Below are positions 1 to 8,619 of a DNA stretch of 33,269 nt, one piece after another. The notes under the pieces were generated by a model. It was not told the origin of the DNA, did no database searches, and was given only the letters and a program-made list of their open reading frames with translations. The stretch is from contig JAICSR010000005.1 of the NCBI GenBank assembly GCA_025936795.1, positions 1 through 33,269 on the forward strand, given 5' to 3'. Each line of letters opens with the position of its first letter. Position 1 is the stretch's first letter. The position numbers and the translations under genes were made by a program. This DNA is from Ktedonobacterales bacterium (GTDB lineage Bacteria > Chloroflexota > Ktedonobacteria > Ktedonobacterales > JADMIN01).

Positions 1-243
1 ATTACGGCCTTGCGCAGCCACCCTTGGGCGAAACGGGGCGGACCACTCGCCGCAAGATGCAGGAGGAGGTAGGCAGCGTGGGGCATATGCGCGAGATGGT
101 CTGCATCGCGTCGCCCCTTTCCAATCAGCTGCCTGCTGGGAGGATGCACGGCGTCGCATCACGCGCGACAGCCGCCTGAAAAGAATCTAGCATGCTGAAG
201 ATGTCGCATACAAGGCTGACGCGAGGCGAATGAAAACGCCATA

Positions 244-285
244 CTCCCCTCGCCCTCTGGGAGAGGGGCCGGGGGTGAAGGCTCG
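244..285. repeat. Partial copy of the GC-rich intergenic repeat
   Basis: CTCCCCTCGCCCTCTGGGAGAGGGGCCGGGGGTGAAGG shares the GGGAGAGGGG-C-GGGGGTGA core with 5007-5091. Confidence 0.65.
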
Positions 286-449
286 GCGCCGCACTACGCC
301 CTCAACACCCATCCTGCGCTACTCCAGATCAGGGACGCCGCGAGAGGGCATGGTACAATGGCAGGGGTCGTGCGGCATGGCGACAACGCTTGCGCCCGCG
401 TGGCCCGCCAATCGCAAGTGGCAGGCGAGACAAGCGGAGAGAGGTCTGT

Positions 450-1973
450 ATGGACACAGCCGATGTGGCAAAGACGATAGAGACTCAGGAGCAGCCCGTG
501 CGGCTTGCGGACCGCGCGACGCTGGAGCGCGCTTTCCCGGATGGCGTGCGCGGCAAGCGCATCCATGCGGTGGGCGCCGGCGGGCATGGCATCTCCGCCG
601 GGCTGCTGCTCGCCCAGGCGGCGGGAGCCATCGTCACCGGTTGCGACCGCACCCCCACGTCGCTCGGCCTGATGCTCGACGAGGCAGGCATCCCCATCGC
701 CATCGGCCATGATAACGCGCATGTCGCCAGCGCCGATCTCGTCGTCACCAATCCCGCTGTCACGTTCCTGCATCCCGATCACGCAGAGTTGGCGGCGGCG
801 CAGGCGCTGGGCATTCCCGTCGCGCAGTGGCAGCCGCTGCTCGGCCTGCTGATGCGCGGCAGCGTCGGCGTCTCGGTGGCAGGCGTCCACGGCAAAGGCT
901 CGACGACCGCGCTGCTGGGCGCCATGCTGATCGCCGCCAAGCTCGACCCCACCGTCGAGGTTGGCGACATCGTGCGCGCGTGGGACTCCAACGTGCGGCC
1001 CGGCGCAGGGCGCATCTTCGTCAACGAGGCCGACGAGTTCAATTACAACTTCCTCTCCTATCATCCGCGCGTGGTCACGCTGACCGAGGTGGAATACGAC
1101 CATCCGGAGTTCTTCCGCACGTATGAGGAGATTCGCGACGCCTTTGCGCAGTTCCTCAAGGGGATGGATATGACGCCTGACGCCGAGGACGCGCCACCAC
1201 CCACCATCGTCATCAGCGCCGATAGCCCCGGCTGCCGCGACACCATCGCCCAGCTTGGCGCCGACTGGCCCGGCGTCATCCGCACATTCTCCGTCGAGGG
1301 CAGCCAGGCCGACGCGATGGCGCGCAAGGTGCGCGTGGGCGAGCAGACCAGCTTCGAGTTGCTGCTGGATGGTCACTCGCTGGGGCGCATCACTCAGCGC
1401 ATGCCAGGGCGGCACAACATCGCGAACGCGGTGGCGGCCGCGGCCACGGCCAGCGCGCTCGGCGTCGCGCCAGAGGTCATCGCGCAGACGATTGGCGCGT
1501 TCGATGGCCTGCGCCGTCGCTTCGAGATCAGCGACGATGGCGATGTCGTCTGGGTGGACGACTACGCCCACCATCCGCATGCCGTCGCGCTGACTATCGC
1601 CGCCGCGCGCCAACGCTTCGCCGGGCGCCGCATCGTCGCCACCTTCCAGCCGACGCTCTACACGCGGCTCCAGAGCTTCCTCACGCCCTTCGCCGAGGCG
1701 CTGGCCACAGCGGATGAGGTGGTCGTGGTCGAGATTCAACCCTCGCGTGAGCGCGACACCGGCATCATCCACGGCAATGACCTTGTACGCGCGGTGCAGG
1801 CCCAGCCAGGCTTCGTCCATAAGCCCCAGGCTGCGCGCTATGGCGGCGACTTCCCGCAGACCGCCGCGCTGCTGCGTGAGCTACGCCAGCCCGGCGATGT
1901 CATGCTGGTGATGGGCAGCGGCCCCGTCAATCAGGTTATCCCGCTGGCGCGCGGGGAGACGGGGCAAAGCTAG
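450..1973 (+). CDS. murC-like: Mur ligase family protein, UDP-N-acetylmuramate--L-alanine ligase (MurC)-like
   Basis: ORF 390..1973. ATG at 450 preceded by GGAGAGAGG. N-terminal Rossmann-like GAGGHGISAG, P-loop VAGVHGKGSTTA, NEADEFNYNFL, GRHNIANAVAA, FDGLRRRFE and DDYAHHP motifs typical of MurC/Mpl. Confidence 0.85.
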   Translation: MDTADVAKTIETQEQPVRLADRATLERAFPDGVRGKRIHAVGAGGHGISAGLLLAQAAGAIVTGCDRTPTSLGLMLDEAGIPIAIGHDNAHVASADLVVTNPAVTFLHPDHAELAAAQALGIPVAQWQPLLGLLMRGSVGVSVAGVHGKGSTTALLGAMLIAAKLDPTVEVGDIVRAWDSNVRPGAGRIFVNEADEFNYNFLSYHPRVVTLTEVEYDHPEFFRTYEEIRDAFAQFLKGMDMTPDAEDAPPPTIVISADSPGCRDTIAQLGADWPGVIRTFSVEGSQADAMARKVRVGEQTSFELLLDGHSLGRITQRMPGRHNIANAVAAAATASALGVAPEVIAQTIGAFDGLRRRFEISDDGDVVWVDDYAHHPHAVALTIAAARQRFAGRRIVATFQPTLYTRLQSFLTPFAEALATADEVVVVEIQPSRERDTGIIHGNDLVRAVQAQPGFVHKPQAARYGGDFPQTAALLRELRQPGDVMLVMGSGPVNQVIPLARGETGQS

Positions 1974-1982
1974 TCAGCCGCC

Positions 1983-2654
1983 TCACGAACCCATGAACGG
2001 AGCGTTCTGGAATGGCGAAATCGTGATGGCGCCGCAGACATGGATCACGTCGGTGGCCACGACGACGCCCTTATCGTCTGGCGGCGTCAGCGCGAAGTAG
2101 CTTGACGCAAGGCAACTCGTCTGGGTGTCTGTGGGCGCCGCTGACCATGCCACGGCGAAGTAGGCCGACGCGCCTGGAGTGAGCTGGATATGCTGCTCCG
2201 GAAAAACGCCGCTCCACACGCCCGATGTCGCTCTCAACACCTGTAGGGCCAGCGGCGTGCGCTGGGCGTCGAGCAATTGCGCGCCGGGGAAGCCGAAGAG
2301 CGAACATGCCTCAGTGGAGTGATTCGTCACGGTTCCCATCTGAGCCGAGGTTCCAGTGGCTGACTCATCAATCGCAAACTTCAGTGTCAATTGCTGTGCC
2401 CGACATGCTGGACTATAGGCGCCCGGCGTGCCGTCGATGACCACAAACGTCGCGGTCGGCGAGGGGGATAGCGAACTGGCGTTGCTGATGTCGCTAGTAG
2501 TGGTGGACGAAGGCGATGCGCTCGGCGACGCCGCCTGCGCGGCGCACCCCGCCAGCGCCACAACGCACACCACTGTCAACGCAACCCGCAGCGGAATTGT
2601 GCGCCAGATCGAATGTACCACCTGAGTCGCAGCCTTTCTCCATACATCGTGCAT
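1983..2654 (-). CDS. DUF4232-like secreted lipoprotein
   Basis: ORF 1983..2720. Hydrophobic N-terminus with lipobox (VVALAGC); CRAQQLTLKF...GTVTNHSTEACSLFGFPGAQLLD pattern of DUF4232. Start uncertain (2654 or GTG near 2621). Confidence 0.7.
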   Translation of the reverse strand: MHDVWRKAATQVVHSIWRTIPLRVALTVVCVVALAGCAAQAASPSASPSSTTTSDISNASSLSPSPTATFVVIDGTPGAYSPACRAQQLTLKFAIDESATGTSAQMGTVTNHSTEACSLFGFPGAQLLDAQRTPLALQVLRATSGVWSGVFPEQHIQLTPGASAYFAVAWSAAPTDTQTSCLASSYFALTPPDDKGVVVATDVIHVCGAITISPFQNAPFMGS

Positions 2655-2794
2655 GTCGCCGCATACTCGCGCCAGCGATCGAATCCCGCTTGCTGGCACG
2701 GCTTGTTTCGATGCTAGCATGCAAGCGCAAGCGCGTTATGTGATCTGCTACACAGTCGCGCTGCGGCCCCTATCCATCAGGCGCCAGCCTGGCA

Positions 2795-3418
2795 TCAGCC
2801 ACCCATAAATGCCGTTGGCTCAACGGGCGAGATCACCAGATTGCTGTCGCAGGCGTTGATCTGGTCAGCGACGGTCAGCACGCTGAAGTCGTTGGGTGGC
2901 GTCACCGAGAGGTAGCTGGAGGTCGGGCAGGTTGCCTGTGAGCCGATGGTGACATCTGACCAGGTGACGGCGAAGTAGGCCGACGCGCCCGGCGCTAGCA
3001 GCACCTGCTGCTTCATCTGATTCGAGTACATATAGGCGCTGGTCTGCCAGAGCGCATGCGTCGTCATCGGGGTATGCTGGGCGTCGAGCATCTGCGCGCC
3101 GGGGAAACCGTAGAGCGCGCAGGTGGCGCTTGAGGAATTGGTGAACTGCCCCATCTGCCCGATATGCCCGGCGGCCCCACCACTCGAGTGGATGCTGAGC
3201 GTGAGTTGATCTGGCTGGCAGTTCGCTACCCCTGTGGCTGTTGCGCCAGCCTGCGGCGTCGTGGAGGGAGCCGCCTGCGTGGCGAGGGCTGTGGCGCTCG
3301 TCGTAGCGGTGGCCGTGGCGACAGTTGGCGCTGGCAGCGCGCACCCGCCGAACGCGCCTGTCAGCAACCCCATCAGCGCGAGGCGCCACGCCAGCGATCG
3401 CCAGTTCCGCTGCATCAT
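2795..3418 (-). CDS. DUF4232-like secreted lipoprotein, paralogue of the neighbouring gene
   Basis: ORF 2795..3454. Likely start 3418 after GGAAGGTGG. Lipobox AFGGC; CQPDQLTLSI...GQFTNSSSATCALYGFPGAQMLD matches the upstream paralogue. Confidence 0.7.
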   Translation of the reverse strand: MMQRNWRSLAWRLALMGLLTGAFGGCALPAPTVATATATTSATALATQAAPSTTPQAGATATGVANCQPDQLTLSIHSSGGAAGHIGQMGQFTNSSSATCALYGFPGAQMLDAQHTPMTTHALWQTSAYMYSNQMKQQVLLAPGASAYFAVTWSDVTIGSQATCPTSSYLSVTPPNDFSVLTVADQINACDSNLVISPVEPTAFMGG

Positions 3419-3731
3419 CAGACTATCCACCTTCCCGCGCATCCCCTCAGACACGCTCTACACGCACGGCGTTGACCCATGGCGCCAGTAGCTCCACCGT
3501 CAACGGTAGCATACAGGCGAACGTATCCGCTGTGAAGGGCGACACACCCAGCGCCGAGCGGCACAGGGAATCAAGGGCTGTAATAACGTATGACACGGCG
3601 CGCAAAAGGAAGCGGCGCGACCTTTGGTACGGCGGGTAGAGCGCAATGGCTGAGTATGTTATCGTTGGACGCCTCGGGAGGCTGGACGGGGGTTATCAGC
3701 CACCCTATCAGAGGCAAGGAGGCGTTCACGA

Positions 3732-4952
3732 ATGCTGAACTACCGTCGTTTACGTTATTTCATTGCGCCGATCATGATGCTTTTGGCCGTCGCGCTCCTG
3801 GCGGGCTGCTCAGCCGACCAGCTGCCAGCGCAAGTGGATCAAGGCCTCGCTGCCGTGCCGTCGTCACCGACCGATGGGTCAGCGACCACGCTGCCAGAGC
3901 CGCCGATGGCGACGACAACTGACACGCCCACCGACACGGCGTCTGCCTCGCCGACCGACTCGCCCACCGGCACACCTGGCGACTCGACGGGCGACTCGAC
4001 GGGCGATTCGACGGGCGATTCGACGGAAGCGTCCTCAGACTGGTCAGCGGTTTCGCCGTCGCACACGCCTTCTGACTCGTCGTCGCATAAATCGCATAAG
4101 TCGCATGATTCGTCGTCAACGCCTACTGCGATACCCACGACCATATCCAAGGCGACAGCCACTGCGACATCCACTGCGACAGCCAAGGCCACGTCTACTG
4201 CGACGCCTGCGCCGACCGCATCGTCAACAATGACCGCGTCCTCAACGTCTTCGACCTATAATTTCCCGCTGCTGCCGCCGGGCGCAACCCTACCGAGCGA
4301 GGCGTTTTGCGCCGCGCATGTCCAGAAGACGGCGGAGGTGCGCCCCGCGAACCAGGCGGCTAACCAGCGAGTTCCCACCAGCGCGCAGCTCGCAGGGCTA
4401 AGCGCGTGGGATGCTTCCGGTGGCTTCGACCCGCACGCGGATCAGTTGCGCCAGCAAATCACCGGTCACTTCACTGGCACGACGGATGAGATTCTGCAGT
4501 GGGTCGCCTGCAAGTGGGGCGTGCCGGTGGATGTCGTGCGAGCGGAGGCCGTCATCGAGTCGAACTGGCAGCAGGCGCAGTTGGGCGACCAGTCGAGCAC
4601 GCAGAGCGAGTGCCCGCCGGGAACCTGGGATGGCAATTCCTGCTATCAGAGCTACGGCATCCTGCAGATCATGTATCAGTACAACAGCAGCGCATGGCCG
4701 ATGAGCCGCGACGACACGGCATTCAGCGCCGAGTATACCTATGGCTTGATTCGCGCATGCTACGAGGGCTGGGTGACCTATCTCAACGGCATCACCCCGC
4801 AGTCTGGCTACCCCTCGTACAAGGCGGGCGACCTCTGGGGCTGCATCGGACGCTGGTATAGCGGTAGCTGGTACGATTCGGGCGCCCTCGACTACATCAG
4901 CAAAGTCAAGGCGGTGGAGAACAGCAAGCCCTGGAACTCGTCGGGCTTCTAG
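3732..4952 (+). CDS. Lipoprotein with Ser/Thr/Asp-rich linker and C-terminal lysozyme/transglycosylase-like domain
   Basis: Signal with lipobox LLAGC; low-complexity (GDST)n linker; VRAEAVIESNWQ ... SYGILQI ... YGLIRACYEGW resembles lytic transglycosylase-type motifs. RBS CAAGGAGG upstream. Confidence 0.7.
   Translation: MLNYRRLRYFIAPIMMLLAVALLAGCSADQLPAQVDQGLAAVPSSPTDGSATTLPEPPMATTTDTPTDTASASPTDSPTGTPGDSTGDSTGDSTGDSTEASSDWSAVSPSHTPSDSSSHKSHKSHDSSSTPTAIPTTISKATATATSTATAKATSTATPAPTASSTMTASSTSSTYNFPLLPPGATLPSEAFCAAHVQKTAEVRPANQAANQRVPTSAQLAGLSAWDASGGFDPHADQLRQQITGHFTGTTDEILQWVACKWGVPVDVVRAEAVIESNWQQAQLGDQSSTQSECPPGTWDGNSCYQSYGILQIMYQYNSSAWPMSRDDTAFSAEYTYGLIRACYEGWVTYLNGITPQSGYPSYKAGDLWGCIGRWYSGSWYDSGALDYISKVKAVENSKPWNSSGF
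3981..4026 (+). repeat. 12-bp tandem repeat (GAcTCGACGGGC), about 4 units
   Basis: Direct reading; encodes GDSTGDSTGDSTGDST. Confidence 0.95.
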
Positions 4953-5006
4953 CTGACACAGCGCTGATGAGACGACCTCCGGTTTGGTCGTTGGCGTAGC
5001 GCCAGC

Positions 5007-5091
5007 CCTCACCCCCAGCCCCTCTCCTGCGAGGAGAGGGGAGCAAGCGGATTCCCCCTCTCCCTGTGGGAGAGGGGGCAGGGGGTGAGGT
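5007..5091. repeat. GC-rich intergenic palindromic repeat made of two hairpins
   Basis: CCTCACCCCCAGCCCCTCTCC...GAGAGGGGGCAGGGGGTGAGG outer arms with internal inverted repeats; partial second copy at 244-285. Confidence 0.75.
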
Positions 5092-5196
5092 CGCGCCTGG
5101 CGCCAGCGCCAGCACCCTGAGCGGATGTAGGTGGATGTAGTATGAGCTTGTTCAGCTGCTGCTCTTGACTGGTCTCCCTCTCCCGCCGCACAATAC

Positions 5197-5210
5197 TTAC
5201 CGAATGGTAA
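5197..5210. promoter_or_regulatory. Candidate TetR operator upstream of tetR (TTACC-GAAT-GGTAA)
   Basis: Perfect 5-bp inverted repeat immediately upstream of the TetR gene. Confidence 0.55.
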
Positions 5211-5222
5211 CGTATCTGTGGA

Positions 5223-5912
5223 GTGAGAGCGAGTGAGCCGATGACGGCGCGCAATCCAGCGCGAGACGGGCGCGCCACGGACACCCGCGAGCGCATCTTG
5301 CAGGTGGCCGAGCAGCTCTACTACGCTGGCGGCTACGAACACATTAATTTGCAGGTCATCGCCGACCAGATTGGCGTCAGCAAGACGGCGCTCTTTCACC
5401 ACTTCAAGAACAAACAGGAACTCTTCTACGCCACGCTGCTGCATATGCTCGCGCGCTACCACGCGATCTTCGCCGAGGCGCTGGAGAGCGATGGGCAGCC
5501 TGTGCGCGAACGGCTGCGCTCCATCATGCAGGGCCTCACACGGCTGGGGCCATTCGATATGATGCGCTTCTCGCGCGAGGAGTATGGCTTGCTCAGCCCA
5601 GAGCAGCAGGCGGAGGTTGAGCGCGCATGGCGGGCGAGCCTCTTCGATGTCGTCCATCGTCTGCTCGCGGATGGTGTGCGGCTTGGGGAGTTGCGCCAAC
5701 TAGACGTGCGCCTCGCAACCTACGTCTTCATGCACCTGTGCATGCTGCTGCCACGCGCCGATGCATCCCTCCCGCAGCGGAATCTAACATCGTCTGAACA
5801 GGAGACGACGGCAGGCTCCGCTGACCTTGTGTCTGACCGCTCGGCTGATCGCGTGATTGACGCGCTGCTCGATCTCTACCTCAGTGGTGTGGGGCGCGCC
5901 CCCGCTGACTAG
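5223..5912 (+). CDS. TetR/AcrR family transcriptional regulator
   Basis: N-terminal HTH: TRERILQVAEQLYYAGGYEHINLQVIADQIGVSKTALFHHFKNKQELFYA. GTG at 5223 or ATG at 5241. Confidence 0.92.
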   Translation: MRASEPMTARNPARDGRATDTRERILQVAEQLYYAGGYEHINLQVIADQIGVSKTALFHHFKNKQELFYATLLHMLARYHAIFAEALESDGQPVRERLRSIMQGLTRLGPFDMMRFSREEYGLLSPEQQAEVERAWRASLFDVVHRLLADGVRLGELRQLDVRLATYVFMHLCMLLPRADASLPQRNLTSSEQETTAGSADLVSDRSADRVIDALLDLYLSGVGRAPAD

Positions 5913-5958
5913 CCTCCGACAGGAGGATACGAGGTAGAGCTTTTTTGTGGGTTTCAAT

Positions 5959-5978
5959 GTTACTGACCGATAAGTAAC
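5959..5978. promoter_or_regulatory. Candidate TetR operator upstream of MMPL gene (GTTACT-N8-AGTAAC)
   Basis: Perfect 6-bp inverted repeat in the tetR-MMPL intergenic region; shares TnACCGA/GTAAC sequence with the site at 5197. Confidence 0.5.
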
Positions 5979-6020
5979 TGCGCGATGTTCGCGCAGACGC
6001 TCTGGAAAGAGAAGTTCTTC

Positions 6021-8459
6021 ATGGGTACACGCGCGCTGCATGCGCTCACCGACGCCGCCACCTCACGGTGGGGCAAGTTCGTGACCATCGCGCTGTGGCT
6101 GGTGGCCGTGGCGCTGTTCACAGTGTTCGCGCCCCAGCTGGCTGATGTCTACAACAACAACACGCAGCAGATTCCCAGCAGTGACGCATCGCAGGTCGCC
6201 CAGCGGCTGCTGCTGAAGGAATTTCCCGCCAGTCGCGGCGCCCCGGCCATCGTCGTCTTCACCGACGCGCATGGCCTGAGCGATGCGGATCGCGCGCGCG
6301 CCCGCTCCGTCAGCGACTGGCTGACATCCCCTGCGAAGCCGAGCGGAGTTGGCCAGGTGGTCTCGATCTTCACGGTTCCCCAGGCCGCGCCGCAGCTCGT
6401 CTCACAGGACGGCACGACGATGACGATGATCGTCCAGTTGACGACCGCGCCCACCAACGGCGACGCGATCTCAGCCGTCGTCACGGCGATGCGCGCGCAG
6501 GTGGCGACGGCGACCAGCGGCTCAGGGTTGCAGGGCTACGTCACTGGCCCGGCGGGCATCGTCGCCGACACCATCACCGTCTTCAAGGGAACCGATGTGA
6601 CGCTGCTGCTGGCGACAGTGGGGCTGGTGCTGGTGTTGTTGCTGGTGGTCTATCGCTCGCCGCTTTTGCCACTGCTGCCGATTGTCGCGGTGGGGCTGGT
6701 GACGCTGGTCGCCGATGCGCTGCTGGCGTTGGCTGCGCGCGGTGGCCTCTTCTCCGTCAGCCAGCAGGCCAGTTCGATTGCGACGGTGTTGCTCTTTGGC
6801 GCTGGCACAGACTACACGATCTTCATCGTCTCGCGCTATCGTGAGGAACTGCGCCGCGCCGAGGACAAGCATCTCGCCATGCGTACCACCATGCGCGCGG
6901 TAGGCGAGGCGATCACCTCCAGCGCCGCAACGGTCATCCTGGCGCTGCTGACCCTGCTGCTGGCGACGATTGGCCTCTACTCCTCGCTCGGCCCGACGCT
7001 CGCCGTCTCGGTCGCGGTGATGCTGGTCGCAGGGCTGACACTGGTTCCAGCGCTGCTGACCTGGCTGGGGCGCGCGGCGTACTGGCCCTTTGTCCCGCGC
7101 TATCAGCCTGACTATCAGGCTGGCGACCAGCCTGGCGCGGCGGCCTCCGCTGAGGCGCACGCACCGGGTTTCTGGGGGCGACTGGGCGTGTGGACGGCGC
7201 GCCATCGCGTCGTGGCGCTGGTGGGCAGTGTGGCGCTGCTCGGCGTTCTGGCGCTGGGCAATCTGGGGATCGCGCGCAGCTACAACTTTCTGACCTCCTT
7301 CCGCGCGACCACCGACGCCACCGCTGGCTATGCCGTCTTGCAGCAGCGTTTCCCAGCGGGAACACTCGCGCCGACGACCGTGCTGATTCAACTGCATGGC
7401 GTCGACGCGAACGCCTACCACCACTTCGCGCAGGTGGATGCCATCAGCGCGGCGCTGGCGCGCCAGCCGCATGTCGCCGAGGTGCAGGGGCCGACACGCC
7501 CGCTTGGCCAGGCGCCAACCACCAGCCCGCAGGCGCTCCAGGCGCAGATCGCCGCGCTCCCTGATGCCATCAAGCAGGCGATTCGCGCGGGACAGTCGCC
7601 GCAGCCTGGCGGCGGACCCGGCGGCGCGCCTGATCCGCAACTGCTCGCGGCGATTGGCGCCTATGCCGCCAGCGTGCAGTATGTCTCGGCGGATAGCTCG
7701 ACCGTGCAGCTCTCCGTCATCTTCGACGACGACCCCTATGCGCTGCCCGCGATCAACCGCATCAACGGCTTGCGTGATACGACAACGCAGGCGCTGGCGG
7801 CGAATGGGCTGGGCGCTGGCGTAGCGACGAGCGCGACGGCTGCGCTTGCCGGACAGACAGCGCAATTGGCCGATACACAGGCCGACGATCTGCGCGACAC
7901 CCGCCTGATCGTCCCCACGACGCTGGCGCTGGTGGGTATCGTACTGTTCCTGCTGCTCCGCAGCCTGATCGCGTCACTCTATCTGCTGGCCGCCGTCACG
8001 CTCAACTTCTTCGCCGCCATCGGGGTGTGCAGCTTCATCTTCCAGCGCGTGCTGGGGCAGGACGGCGTCTACTATGCCATCCCGCTCTACACCTTCATCT
8101 TCCTGGTGGCGCTGGGAGCCGACTACACCATCTTCCTGATGAGCCGCGTGCGCGAGGAGGCCAGGCGGCGCGGGCTGGAGGCGGGTATGCCGGTCGCGGT
8201 AGCGCATACCGGCGGTGTCATCACCTCGGCAGGGCTGATCCTCGCGGGAACGTTCGCCGTGCTGACGACCACGCCGCTGACCCTGCTCTATCAATTCGGC
8301 GTCTGCGTGGCGGTCGGAGTGCTGCTCGATACCTTCATCGTGCGCGGACTGCTGATTCCCAGCCTGGCGCTGTTGCTGGGGCGCTGGAACTGGTGGCCGG
8401 GCAAGCTGGGATCGCCCACCACGCCGGGCGAGGAGCGCCAGCGCACGGCGCTCCCCTAG
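6021..8459 (+). CDS. MMPL/RND family transporter
   Basis: ORF 5985..8459. ATG at 6021 with GGAAAGAG upstream. Two repeated halves with GTDYTIFIVSRYREELRR and GADYTIFLMSRVREEARR; many TM segments. Confidence 0.92.
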   Translation: MGTRALHALTDAATSRWGKFVTIALWLVAVALFTVFAPQLADVYNNNTQQIPSSDASQVAQRLLLKEFPASRGAPAIVVFTDAHGLSDADRARARSVSDWLTSPAKPSGVGQVVSIFTVPQAAPQLVSQDGTTMTMIVQLTTAPTNGDAISAVVTAMRAQVATATSGSGLQGYVTGPAGIVADTITVFKGTDVTLLLATVGLVLVLLLVVYRSPLLPLLPIVAVGLVTLVADALLALAARGGLFSVSQQASSIATVLLFGAGTDYTIFIVSRYREELRRAEDKHLAMRTTMRAVGEAITSSAATVILALLTLLLATIGLYSSLGPTLAVSVAVMLVAGLTLVPALLTWLGRAAYWPFVPRYQPDYQAGDQPGAAASAEAHAPGFWGRLGVWTARHRVVALVGSVALLGVLALGNLGIARSYNFLTSFRATTDATAGYAVLQQRFPAGTLAPTTVLIQLHGVDANAYHHFAQVDAISAALARQPHVAEVQGPTRPLGQAPTTSPQALQAQIAALPDAIKQAIRAGQSPQPGGGPGGAPDPQLLAAIGAYAASVQYVSADSSTVQLSVIFDDDPYALPAINRINGLRDTTTQALAANGLGAGVATSATAALAGQTAQLADTQADDLRDTRLIVPTTLALVGIVLFLLLRSLIASLYLLAAVTLNFFAAIGVCSFIFQRVLGQDGVYYAIPLYTFIFLVALGADYTIFLMSRVREEARRRGLEAGMPVAVAHTGGVITSAGLILAGTFAVLTTTPLTLLYQFGVCVAVGVLLDTFIVRGLLIPSLALLLGRWNWWPGKLGSPTTPGEERQRTALP

Positions 8460-8523
8460 CGTGCGGGTCCTGTGCCAACACAACCTCGGCGGATCGTCTC
8501 TCACGAGTTTGGCCCCGGCGCGA

Positions 8524-8543
8524 CTCCCCTCAGAACAGGGGAG
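8524..8543. terminator. Candidate stem-loop between convergent genes
   Basis: CTCCCCT-CAGAAC-AGGGGAG, 7-bp perfect stem between MMPL (+) and GT20 (-) genes; no clear T tract. Confidence 0.35.
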
Positions 8544-8619
8544 CCAACACCGAGGCCAGTCTGTGAGACTCGTTGATGCTCGTTGATGCTCGTTCGTCAG
8601 ATGCGCGCTGCGCCCAGCG

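Noticed and set aside
1-230. Possible truncated coding end at the window start
   Set aside because: An open frame to about 193 exists but has no recognisable motif and no visible start; cannot be supported.
294-1820. 508-aa ORF on - strand antisense to the Mur ligase
   Set aside because: No motifs; shadow ORF.
3981-4026. CRISPR-like short repeats
   Set aside because: Contiguous 12-bp tandem units without spacers, coding for GDST; not CRISPR.
4398-5699. 433-aa ORF on - strand spanning lipoprotein, repeat and tetR
   Set aside because: Runs through the intergenic palindromic repeat (LPPLPQGEGES peptide); spurious.
6522-7865. 447-aa ORF on - strand antisense to MMPL
   Set aside because: Arg/Gln-rich shadow ORF without motifs.
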